From the NCBI GenBank assembly GCA_944472135.2, contig OX235266.1:14859925-14923924 (forward strand): a DNA stretch of 64,000 nucleotides, read 5' to 3'. Position numbers and translations under genes: made by a program. Source of the DNA: Trichobilharzia regenti (Eukaryota > Platyhelminthes > Trematoda > Strigeidida > Schistosomatidae). This document shows, piece by piece, positions 26,201-39,200 of this stretch (positions within the stretch are counted from its first letter, which is position 1; every line of letters starts with the position of its first letter). Under the pieces are notes generated by a model. That model saw nothing but the letters and a program-made list of their open reading frames with translations. It made no database searches and had not been told where the DNA came from.

Positions 26201-27609
26201 ACTAGAAATTGAGTGTTGGTCAAGTCAGTAGCAGTGGTAATGAAGTGTAGAAATTAAATCGGGTGGGGTTAAAGAACAAGAAAGTTGGAAATATAAAATA
26301 GTACAATTGAAAATACCTGTCGGGTATTAAGACAGATTACGTCCATTGCAAGTGTAGTGATTGAACGAACTTCTTCTGTACGCTGAGTTCAGGACTTAGC
26401 AAGTGAATCGCCGTTGCTTTTGCAGTTTGAAGAAGTCTGATTCGTACACCTTTAGGAAGACTACTTCTTACTCTGTAGACGACTTTGAAGTTTGTTTGGG
26501 GTGTAGCTTGTTGTCCGGAATCTATCAGATGTTCTAAGATGGAGCTTCGGGGGCATCGATTTTCTCCTTTGTAAAACCATGCTGGTAAGTGTTCGGTGAT
26601 ACGTTTGGATAGAGAAAGCTGGGCACGGCCGACACACCTGGCTCCACACGAGCAGGTAAACTGGTAGATACACATTGATGAGGCCAGCAGTGGTAGCTTA
26701 TCCTTTACATTCATACGAATCATCGATTTCGCAGAGAAAGCTAATCGTAGTTCAGCTGCGAAGAAGGTTTTCTTAAGTGAACGGGACAGTCGATTTTTCA
26801 GTGTTTCCGCAGATGAATCTCCATTGAATTGAAGGTTCATGTAGACGAGTTTTTTCGGGACGCTGAGCATGGGCAACTTTTGTGGTCTAGGATTCATAGA
26901 TTTTGCAATACATCGTTCTCAAAGAGTATTCTCTTGAGATTGTCCATTTGCTTAATTTCAGTCCTAATTTAAATGGCATTATTCTCTAACCCCACGTCTA
27001 CTTAGTCCCTACCTGTAATTACCTGTGTTGATATCCTGACCTAGGTTGAAACATTTTAGTCAATTGTATTACGTCATCTATCTGTCTGTTTTCAACATAG
27101 AACTTTGTACCGATGTGCAGCAGTTTAGGTCACCACACTCTATGTAGCACACAAAGCAAGAGAAGAGAGTAGAAAAAATTCAAAATAGAGGCAGTATTAT
27201 GTACTGCTGCTGAGTGAATTAATTGAGTTTTCCCCGTCGCCAAATTATTATTATGTACTGGTCGAGAATTTAATAGTCCTGATGCAAGAAAGACGGAAAT
27301 CAGAAGTCCACTAGGTTTGCGATGATACTTCTATTTTCCAAACACAAGGAGAATCAAAATCACACAAGTATGTGAGAGCAAAATATATATGAATGTCCGA
27401 ACAAGTGAGTGAACAAATCAATAGACAGTCTTAACATGATTGGCTAATTATAATGGAATATCGATCCATATATACATAGCGAAATATAACAGACTGTCAA
27501 ACGAACACACATATTATATATAATATAAGGGGAATATACATTGTTAAAGGAGACAGGTTCATCAGAGTGAAATGGTCACAGACTAAGAGAGCAACAGAAA
27601 GAGAGACCA

Positions 27610-27652
<43 letters not shown>

Positions 27653-30600
27653 GCAGTAAACAGGGTCATACAACAAAAGGAATAGACAACAAGAAAGTTG
27701 AAAGTGTAAAATATTACAGTTGAATATACCTGTCGGGTATTAAGACGGATTACGTCCATTGCGAGTGTAGTGATTGAACGAACTTGTTCTGAGATTTTCT
27801 AAATTCCGGTTTAATAATACTACTTTGATAAAGCTATTGGCATTAAATAGCGAAACGTCAGTAAAAGTAACAATATCGTTTTGTTTTTCACGCATTTATT
27901 GAGAAATACAAGAAAACCTTTTATTATAATGAATATCACATATACCCAATGCCCAACTTTTTTTCAAACTGTTAAAAGTGAACTTGGTTTGAACATGTAG
28001 AACTTGTTCTGTATGCAGAGTTTGTTCAATCACTACACTTGCAAGGGACGTAATCTGTCTCAACTCAACTACCACCTTTTGTTTTCACTCAATAACAGTT
28101 TCTTACCGTGTCAAATTTCTAACTCTTTCTCCCTTTGTGCCGTTGTTCATTACTCGACGAGGCTGTGAAGTTGCACCGATTGAAATGGTTAGGATATGTG
28201 TTACCTATGCCTAGTCATCGCCTTCCTCGACAATGGGAAATATTAGCTGATATGGGGTCAGACTGGAAAAGAGCTAGCCAGCAGCGGTCAAACCAAAACA
28301 TGGCTTCACCAGTCAATGAAATCCACAACAGTTAGTCTAAGCCACGCAGGAAGGTGTAGACTTCTTGGCTGGTTGGGGTCCTCGGGACTGTAAAATCCAA
28401 TGGCTGGAAACAATTGGTAACATGGCTCGAAAACATTCTCAATGGCTGGCGCAGACGCATCCACTCCTTGTGACTTATAATTTCCAATGAAACTATATTG
28501 TTCTTCGTTATTACTATTCCTTTGTCTTACACCTCTGTTTACTGTCTCCATTATGCGTTTCTTTTACTTTTTTCTCTTGCTTTGTGTGCTACATGGGAGG
28601 CGTGTGCGGACTTGAACTAGTGCACATCGGTGCAAAGTTCTATGTTGAAAACGGACAGATAGACGTAGTTTACAACTTTGAGTTTTACTTCTAAAGTCAC
28701 TTCTGAGTATTTATATCATTTATGGTACCCCGTATTACTCAATAATAGAATACTATACATTTTTAGTAAATGTAAATACGACTGTACAGCCTGCGAAGAT
28801 GATTTCGTCGATAAAGAGAATTTTCTGCGCTGAATTCGTCTTCTTTATTTCCTACGAAATAGTGAGCAGAAGCATCTACATGGGGGGGGGTAGTGGAGCA
28901 TGGTATTTTAAGTAGTCTCCAGAAGCGCGTTCCACTCACCTTTTCACAAAACCCGTTAGCAGACTATTATTTCGATGATATTAGATAGTTGGAGGCAATC
29001 GGCCACAGGAAGCCTTGGACACAATCGAGGTTTCGTGCTAGTTCGCATTCATCAGCAAGGCGTATCTTCAACTTTGAAAGAACTCATGTCCCTCCTCCGG
29101 AGATTCGAACCCATGTTACCCAGTGATTACTGCTGTCAGCGACGTTACCACTAAGCCAGCGATTCGGGCTGGCGATTAACCTCCTGAAGGACTGTAGTGG
29201 GTATTTTGATTGGACACTAGTAACTGGTGTGATGTGTCTAGTCCTTTCTTTGCTGCAGACTGAATTCTATCAGTCAGGTTTTGCAATGTGGCAATCACGG
29301 TGCACATTGATTTGATCATATTAGACTATTATTTCCTTTAAGGAAGGAAACCGCCCACAAACTTCGATATTTATGAGACTGTTATAGTAGTATAGTGCTC
29401 GGCAAAATCCGATACTGGATACACTTTATCTGTTTGTCTGTCTGGATTCAACATAAAACTTCGCACCGAAGTGCACCACTTCGAGTTGCCACGTTCCAAA
29501 TACCACACAAAGGTAGACAAGAAGATGAGTGAAGAGAATCAATAGAGTTTCACAAGTATAAAAGCGAAACAGAATGGGTAATGGTAGAAAGGAATATGAA
29601 AGATTACAGAGACTGAATACATCTGCGCTGTCATTGACAACGATTTTGAACCATGTCACACCTATTGTCTCCAGCCATTGATTCTTAGAGTCCCGAGGGC
29701 CTCAACCCGGAAGTCTGCATCTCCCTACCTACCTGACCCAGTTTAACTGTCAAGGATTTCATGGATTGATGATATGTTTTCTTTTGGCCACCACTTACTC
29801 TTTTCCAACCTGCACCTATATCAGCTATAATATATATATATATATATATAGAATAGATTACAACATCAGTAGACTTTTCTGGAACTAGGTCTGATTTCCA
29901 ACGCTTATTTTATATGAGTATCAAACTGTAACGGAAATTTTTGTTAAACAAACTCACTGGATTCGTGTTATTACTGAACTGAATAAATCCGTCGCTGTTT
30001 GCTTATGTCTGCACCTGTTAATTACTAATAACGGTAATGAACTCTACTAGTACGCTAATATGTGTCTATTTGTCCGTTGTACATTCTGATTGATTCATTT
30101 GTTTCCTTCACGTTCCCCAGTCGAACATAGGGCTTCAAGCTAATGGCTTGAAATTTCTGTAGCCTTTGTGTTTATTTTACAGGATGGGGTTACTAGCCGC
30201 CTCACGCCCAACCTTTCCTCTTTACGAGCATTATTTCTGGCTTAGCGAGGTAAAGGAGGGTGTTGGCGGCCGGGGATTGAAACCCGAACCATGTGCATGG
30301 TCGGCGAGCGTGCTAACCGCTATGTCGCCGACACACCCTGATTGATTCATTGAGCCACGTAAATATCAAAAGACAAAGGCTGGCCTGCGACTGTAAGATA
30401 TTGTACTATTGTACTATTCTATGCTGGGTCCTATCAATTCACGAATTTGCAAAACAACGTCAGTGAAAGATGTACCCACACCAGCTTTATTACTTCTCTT
30501 GAAATTCGTCATTGAATTAAAAATGCTACTAATATTCATTCAGTATATTCTATTTTTTTGCCTTTCTGTTATCCCCTTGATTTTAGGCGTCGTATGAATC

Positions 30601-32790
30601 GCAAGCAAATACCAATAATCCAACTGATATCGACGATGTAACCATCGAAGATGACCGAATAAACCCATCGCTTAATTCATCATCTACAAGAACAAGAAGG
30701 TCTCGCAGATCTGAACGATTATTGTCTATGGAGCAAACAAAATCCCACACAGATGGCGGTCGTGGTGGTTTAAAGCTTTCGTCGGCGAATTCCTCCTATG
30801 TCTACACGTATCGATCGCAGGCAACCTTGGAACAGGCGGTTTTACCCTTGCAGGCTACAAATCAAACATACAATAGTAGTGGTGGATATGGGTCAGAAAC
30901 AATTAATTATGGTTCTTGGATCAAGAGTATTCAGGCTTTGTGGAAAAAGTTGGTGAGAAACGATACGCCGCAAGTGAATCCGATTACTGCTGCTGCTTCC
31001 GCCGCTACTACGCATTCCAGGTTAGAAATAATCTTTTTTGTGATTGGACACTAGTCAGTGTCTAGTCGTATCTTTGGTGCAGACTAAATCCTATCAGTCA
31101 GGTTTCCTGTCGATTACCTCCAACCATCCTATACTAACAATTCACAGGATATTGTGAGGGCGAGCCACCTAGTGGCACTGGACTACACTGACTCCTAGTT
31201 TAGAAATAGGGAGTGAAGTGGTTGATGGAGCTCGTTGACCGCTTCACTTATTTGGGGAGTTGCATCAGCCAGTGCCAATGGGTTGATCTCTGACGAAATC
31301 TCAGCACGGATACAGAGGGCTAGTTTCGCATATGCCAAATTACACCGTCTCTGGTGTAGACATGATATCCAGCTGGCTGGTTTTCGACCAAAGGGTGGGT
31401 GTACCGCTCATCAGTCCGCTCCGTCCTCCTTCACGGCTAGCTGTGAGACTTGGCCATTGAGAGTGGAAGACATGAGAAGGCTGGGTAGTTGTCTTTGATC
31501 ATAGATGCCTGCGTTCTATCTCCCGTGTGAAGTGGTATAGTAGGGTGAGCACTATTGAGGTTATGTGTCGGTCGAGTGGTAGGCAGGTGAGAGGGGGAAT
31601 CAATCGACGAGGTTGTGAAGTTACATAGACTGAGATGGTTAGGACATGTTTTACGTATGCCTAGTCATCGCCTTCCTAGACAATGGGAAATGTTGGCTGA
31701 TATAGGATCAGGCTGGAGAAGAGCTAGCCAGCGGCGGTGTAACCAAAACATGGCTTCATCAGTCATTGAAATCCACAACATTTAGTTTAGGCTTGTCACG
31801 TATGGAGGTGTAGACTTCCTGACTGGTTGGAGTCCTCGGTATCGTAAACATCAATGAAGGCTGGAGATAATTGGTGACATTGCTCAAAATCGTTGTGAAT
31901 GGCAAAGATGCATCCACTCATTGTAACTTATGATTTCCAATGAGACTATATTGTTCTTCGTTAATACTATTCTTTTGTCTTACATCTCTGTTTACTGTCT
32001 CTATTATGCATTTCTTCTACTTTCTTGTGTTGCTTTGTGTGGTGCATGGAGGGAGTGTGGCGACTTGAACTGGCGCACATGTGTGCAAAGTTCTATGTCG
32101 AAAACAGACAGACAGACCTAGTGGCATACTAGCCATACTGCAAACTCGACTAATAGGATTCGGTCTGCACCAACGATAGGACTAGGCATACACACGATAC
32201 AGTAGTTACTGACTATTGCCCAATCAAAAATAATATCCAATACAGTCAGTTCTACAAGAGGTGAGTCACAAGCCCGAATAGCTGGCTCAGTTGTAACGTC
32301 GCTGACAGCAAAGGTAGCAATGGGTGACGCGGGGCTTCGAATGTCAGAAGGACAGTGGGTTCCTCGCATGTTGCAGATGCGCCTTAATTACTGACTGACT
32401 GGCTGGCTGGCTGTTGAGTGAGTGCCAACCAGCACGAAACCTCGATTGGGTCGAAGGCTTCATGTGGCTGGCCAACTGCCTTCAACCATCTAATTGAAAT
32501 AATCTTGTCTACGTTGTGGAGTTTGTATGAAAAAGATAATCTGTCTTATTTTTGAAATCCTCCTGACTACATGAACTTCAGTCTGTTACAAATGCATGTG
32601 TTTGTTCGAATTTACTCTTTAATAATTATAGAAGATTCTAAAATGACTAACAAAGCTTTTATAGTTCAATTCGACTCACAACTCTATTTTAAGTATTCCC
32701 ATTAGTATTAATGTTAGAACAAGACATGTAAGCGAACAATATTACTGTTTTCAATTAGATCTTCAGACTGTACTTTAATTTACGTAGATT

Positions 32791-32852
<62 letters not shown>

Positions 32853-35800
32853 TCGGTGGCACAGTGGTTAGGACTCTCGCCGACCATGCACATGGTCCGG
32901 GGTTCGAGCCCACGCCGGCGCACACCTGATATCTACGGTTGGCCTGCAAAATTTGGGCTACCGATATCCATGCTGAAAATTCCATACTTGTACCAAAAAT
33001 ACAGTGTGGAATCAAGCTGCAAATCAAAAAAAGTTCACTTTTAGCAGTTTGAAAAAAATTTGGGCATTGGGTGTATGTGATATTCATTATATAATAAAGG
33101 TTTCCTTGTATTTCCGAATGAATGAAAAACAAAAAAAACGAATCCAGTTTACTTCGGAAGCAGAATCAGTCGTTGAGGAATTACCATTTCTGGACTGCTT
33201 GCCTAGTTAAGAAGAGGGAGAACGCACATTTTAGTATATCTATCCATATTCAGGAAGGAAACCCATCCTAGCAAATATTTAGACTTTGGATAATCACACC
33301 TCATCAGCGCGAAGGTACCACTTGTGTTTCTAGTCTTCTTAGACGAACACATTCTTTGATGTTAACGAATGAGAAGGAAAAAGAGGAAGGGGAAATATCA
33401 GACACATTACTGAGACTCTCAAGCAAAACAACTACCCAAGGAACGCCATCAGTAAAATCAGCACTGACATTAAGTATGACCGAAAACGCATTCCGAAAAC
33501 ATGGAAATCAACAATTGTCATTCCAATTGGTGGATGGTGGCTAGCAGTAGAATCCAGGATGCGCATTTCGTCCTATTTGGGACTCGTCAGCTGGATGTAC
33601 CTGCATTTCTCAGTGAATGAGTGATGATGTTCCCCCTGAGGCCCATAGTTTCAAACGCCAAAGCGTTATCCACTAGACCACTTGGGCCACGAGAGCCACC
33701 TCATGTGCAACGGGTCATATTAATTATTGAACTGAATTTTTGATTTTCACGTCGATTGATTGGACCGAAGTGCTCGGTCTCAGGTTGACTATGTCGGCTT
33801 CTTGTGCAGATGCTTCGACGATGTCTGGGAATTCGATTTGTATACAATTGGTGGATGGTAGCTAGCAGTGGAATCCAGGATGCGCATTTCGTCCTATTCG
33901 GGGTGTCATTCCATATAGAGCAGAGACATCAGACGATATCAGAAGAGTACTCAATAAACTTGACATTAGAGTTTTCTTCAAAACATCAGACACACTACAA
34001 AGCAACCTTGTCCATATAAAATACCAAATCCCTAAAGATTCTCTATCTAATTGTGTCTATAAAATAAAATGCTTGGAATGTGATGCGACATCGGACAAAC
34101 ACTGTCGCACAGAAATCAACGCAGTCAGAAGAAATAAACACCGTAGAGCCGCCTCTGTTCTACCAACCACTGAGAAATCCAGTTAGTGAACTAGAAAAGC
34201 TTGAAAAATCATCAGCCAGTCATAGGTATACACGCTATAGAATCAAGTCACAACGGCGGTGATTTTAAGAATATTGAAATAGTGCAGAAAAGTTTCCGAA
34301 ATCAAAAAGAACGTCTGATATCAGAACCAATTCACATCATATGTAATACAAATTGTCTGAATAGGAACGAGGAATTAAGACATAGTTAGACCTGGTTGCA
34401 ACACTCCCACCTCTGTTTAAAGTGACAAAATGAACACGAATGTGATAAGCAGTTTCTTTATATAAACATATGCTGTTTCTATAATTTTATACGCTTATCA
34501 AATCCAACAATTTACACATGATGGTTATTTATCTTTACCAACTTAACAATGCAAAAACTAACCCCATGCTGATGAACGATGATTAAGTTGTTATTATATA
34601 TATATATATATAAGCTGAGTGGATTTTCTAAATTCTGGTTTAATAATGCTACTTTGATAAAGCTATCAACATCAGCATTAAATAGCGAAACGTCAGTAAA
34701 AACCACAACAATATCGTTTTGTCTTTCATTGTTTCATCGGGAAATACAAAAACTCCTACAATAATGAAGAATAACGAAGGTAGTCTTAGGTGTATATGCA
34801 GACAATTAAATAAGTAAGGTCAAATCCTAAAAGTTACGTAATAATAAAGGTGAAGTGGACAGCTAGCTAGAATTTAACTAAATATGGTAAAAGTAGAAAG
34901 AAAATGGAAGATAAGAAAGAGTGGGATAGTTTTGATAGTAGACTACACTTTCTTGAAGTCCAGTTGAGCAGAAGAGAGGATGGTTCACTCAAGATAGATA
35001 TCTATAGAAAATCCACTTCTGTTGATGATACGTTTATCATTAATCTTGATGTGAAAGCTGACAAGAATGAAATGGTAATAAGACAAATTTAATGATGCAC
35101 ATCCATCGCTCATCTTCACCTGTGATGGTAGACTACATTTCATTGACGTCCAATTGAGCAGAAGAGGGGATGGTTCACTCAAGAGAGATGTTTATAGAAT
35201 ACCTACATCTGTAGAACAATATACACATTTCGCCAGTTTTGTGCCGATCCGATACAAAATCAGTTTGGTCAGATGCTCCACGAATAGAGCAAGAAGGATC
35301 TGTCTGTACAGATGACTCACTAGAAAATGAATTAGGATACATCCGAAATACTCTTGTCCAAATGGCTTATCCTAGTAGATTTGTAAGGAGACAGGCACAT
35401 GAACACCAGGTATAATGTGGAGAAACTGACAACAGCTATAAAGAAACAACTGTTCTTAAAATTCCAAATTAGTGGAGACGCGACTAGTGAAGTCTTATAT
35501 CTAAGATTATCGAGAGTAATAAAACGGACTTGCACTGTCGCCACCCTTGGTTTGTCATTTTCCAGCTGCTGACCAATTATGATTACTCAGGCGAAAGATA
35601 AACTGCTTAACTGTGCCACTTCTATGTGTATCTACAAATTTAGCTGCTCCTGCGGAGAAAGCTGGCTATATAGGGCTAACAACTAGACAGTTTGAAAAAC
35701 GTATTAACGAGCATCTTCCTTCATGGTTCATTGGGAAATGCCAAATAAAATCTATGAGAAGTTCTATTTTGACTCACTTGAGTGACGATAGCGGTCACCA

Positions 35801-36222
35801 AGTGGACAGTAGTATTGAGTGTGATTCCAAGTTTATTCATCCCAGTCCATCGAACTTTTCAAATAGAATTCGAATCCGCCTTTTACATATAGCCTAAGCT
35901 ATGGGAATTAATTCGAGAGAACAGTCCTAGTTTGAACTACCTTTGTCTCTGCCTTGCTTGGCTTAGGTAAATTCTAATTAAAACCCTCCAACCCCTTATT
36001 GTTTTCCATTCCTTTCACACTTTTACTATATTTATTTAAACTCTGATTATCTGTCCACTTCACCTACCTTTAGTATTACGTAACTTTTAAGATTTCACCT
36101 AATTTATTTCTTTGTTTATTGAATTGCCTACATATACACACACGTATTACCACCTTACCTTATTCTCAATATTTTGTTATCATTATAATCATCGTTATTA
36201 CCGAAGTTCAAAACATTTACCA

Positions 36223-36262
<40 letters not shown>

Positions 36263-39200
36263 TGATCCACAAACTCACCGTCATTGGTTAAATTGCTTTA
36301 TATCTAAATCTATATAAATTAAAGTAAAGGCTGAAGAAGATCTAATTGAAAACAGCAATATTGTTCAAGGGTATGTCTCGTTTTAAATTTTCTTGCATTT
36401 AAGCTCGTGTGTGTGTGTGAATTTTTCACCAATTGCTACGTGTTATTTAGTTCTTCAAACTGTTTGTTTGTATGTGTGTGTGTGTGTGCAGTTTTCAGTA
36501 TTGTGTGTTGTTAACGGGTCAGCCATATGTTCCACTGTTCATAGTGCAATACATCACCATTTTTATCATTGTCTTTTAACTGGTGTCTTGTCTTGTCTTT
36601 ACACCGGTGGTGAATACATACAACCTGTGTTCAGTATTCTATTTTTTTCCTTCACGTTCCCAGTGGAAGACAGGGCTTTAAGCTAGTAGCTTGTAGTTTC
36701 TGTAGCAGTGTTTATTTTTACAGGATGGGTTGCTAGCCGCCTCATGCCCAACCTTTCCTCTTTACCAGAATTATTTCTGGCTTAGCGAGGTAAGGGAGGA
36801 GTGCGTTGGCGGCCGGGGATTGAACCCCGGTCCATGTGCATGGTCGGCGAGCGTCCTAACCACTGTGCCACCACCGACGCACTCACTATTCTATGCTTCA
36901 AAGATAATGAATCTGTCTCTGTATATATATATATATATATATATATAGGCAAAGTTAAACTTTCGACACCACTAACAACCAATCAGCAAACGACCTTGAA
37001 CGGACCAGTCACATTAAAGAGGCATATATGATAAATGGAATCGTATATTTATAGAAAATAGCCTAAAATTGTTACAGGGGGGGGGTATCTTTCCCTAACA
37101 TCTCCCAGTTAAGCATCGGACTGTCAATAGAAAAGTTACACTACATTCTGTACATATATTCATCCAAATGACTGTAAATAAGATCCTTTTGAGATCCATT
37201 TATAACCCTTATCCTATTTTTCAACCTGCCCCAAAATCCTTCAAATGAATTTGTATGTGTCCTCGTAACGGAATCAACAAAATCACTTGAATAGTTGACT
37301 CTATGATGAATATATCCTAGAGATAACAGGGAATTGTAAACTTTCCGTGTGTATAATAGAACCTCATTTTAAAAGTCTCGTAATAATAGGTATTAAAGTA
37401 GTTGCTTTTCTGTCTGTTATCCTTTTGACGAATCCCTTTCGGAGGTAGGTGTCGTATAAACCAATTACCCAAATATAGTTCGCTCGCTACCGAACACGGT
37501 TGTATTTCTTTTTCACCAACACAGTTTCATCGACGTGCACAACAACGTCTTCTCCACCCAACAAAGAATTGAATTTCTCCATTTTCGACGAAGCAATATC
37601 TTTGCAATGCTGGTACCATTGAACTGTTGAAACGAGACTATTCTCCGTCCCAGCAGCTGCAGCTCTCACTGGCTGTCTCAAGACCCAGTAGTTGTAGATA
37701 TACAAAATTTGCGTCAAGGAGAGGTGGTTCACACCTTGCAAAACAGTACCTACGAAATATTAAAATTATCAGCTTACCCGCTCCAATGTTAACTCTCTTC
37801 AAACACATTGCACAGCGATGGACAAATCCATTAGTTGACCTGCTAAAGCTTTTTAAAGTCATGACACCACCACACGGACAAGTTCTCTCTCTCCTTCCGG
37901 AGCAACCCTAAATCCAGGACAGTGTTGAAAAACACTATCTTCCTTGAATTGCAACCGTAACCTTGTAAGGGGACGCATTTGAAATGAGTCAAGCGCTATA
38001 CAATATTGATCTGACGTTCGTGAATCTCATTGGATAATTCGACGTCGTTGGCTGATTGGTGGTAGTTAGCGGTGATTAAAGTTTAACTTGGCCTATGTGT
38101 ACATAGATCAATCAATACAGTTGTAATTTGTTTGTGTCGGTCAGTTTCGTGTTCTTTCTTGTTCTCCTTCTTCTTCTTTGAATTGCTTTACTAACTTTTA
38201 TGTCGTTGGTAATTTAGAATTTATATCTAGTCTTAAGTGCCTTTAAATATGTGTTTACATTGTTTAATTTTGATAGTCTGGTTGTGTATTCGTTTTTTTC
38301 TTTCTGGTTAGAATTATGATTTATTATATGATATGATATTCTAATAGAAATGTAGGCCAATAGATGAACGTGTATGTGAATGAACATAATTACAAACAAA
38401 TGTGACATAAAATATGTATAGACAGTTATGATTTCATCATCTACCTTTTCGGTCGTTAAAAAAACATTTCTCAAGATGAAGACTTATTCATTTATGCATT
38501 CATTCACATTTATATTCCTCTTTTTTGAGTAGTATGTGTGTGTGTGTGCGTTTCTATGCTGTAAATCAAAAGTGTGATGAATGAAAGTTTACTTTTCTCT
38601 ATTAGACAGTACACCTACGCTTACGTGTAACTTACATTGCAGCTTACAAGATAAGATATAATTAGCATTATTTGGTTTTGTGAATTAAAATGTTACATAA
38701 CTAATGACGATTATTATTATTGTTTCCTTGGGTTCCTAGTGGAACATAGGGCTTCAACTGCACGTCTCCACTTGCTTCTGTCTTCCTTCTGCTGTACTTT
38801 TAACTTGCATCCATGTTAGTTAATCCATACTGTTTCAACTCCTCTTCGCGCGGTCTCCTCCATGTCACCCTTGCACTTACGTCCCACTCGCCGCTTCCCT
38901 TTCGGCCTGGTTCCACTCGAGCAATGGCCTGACGCGCGCGCAATGTCACTCAGCGGCGGCCTCCTCAGCGAGTGCCCGATCCATCTCCACTTTCTCCTGC
39001 ATATTTGTTGGTTGGTGATTGATTGGTTCTTGTTTTGTTTGTTCTCATAGTTTCCAGTAGTTGGTGATTCTTTCCAGCCCGGCCTTCTGTTCTTCAGTAT
39101 AGATCCAGCGAAGACAGTTGTTGATAAAGGTAATGTCTGCAACAGGCTGTTGGAAATATTCTTTGTAACCCGCCCGCCAAGTTTCTGTCTGATCCGTATA

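Larger units (their letters stand above)
33120..34390 (+). pseudogene. PLE RT C-terminus and GIY-YIG, interrupted
   Basis: 33130-33210 reads [20 protein letters not shown], the PLE RT block around 'PFLDV'. Around 33350-33515 it continues with [14 protein letters not shown] and [10 protein letters not shown]. After an inserted tRE-E (33526-33903) it resumes at 33904 with [20 protein letters not shown], then [20 protein letters not shown] and [13 protein letters not shown] of the GIY-YIG region. The insertion splits a single ancestral frame at an exact target duplication. Frameshifts make it inactive. Confidence 0.75.

Noticed and set aside
30722..31054. An apparent stand-alone 110-codon ORF.
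   Set aside because: It is the inner part of exon 3; the same frame continues upstream to a splice acceptor at 30586, and the last 11 codons are intron.
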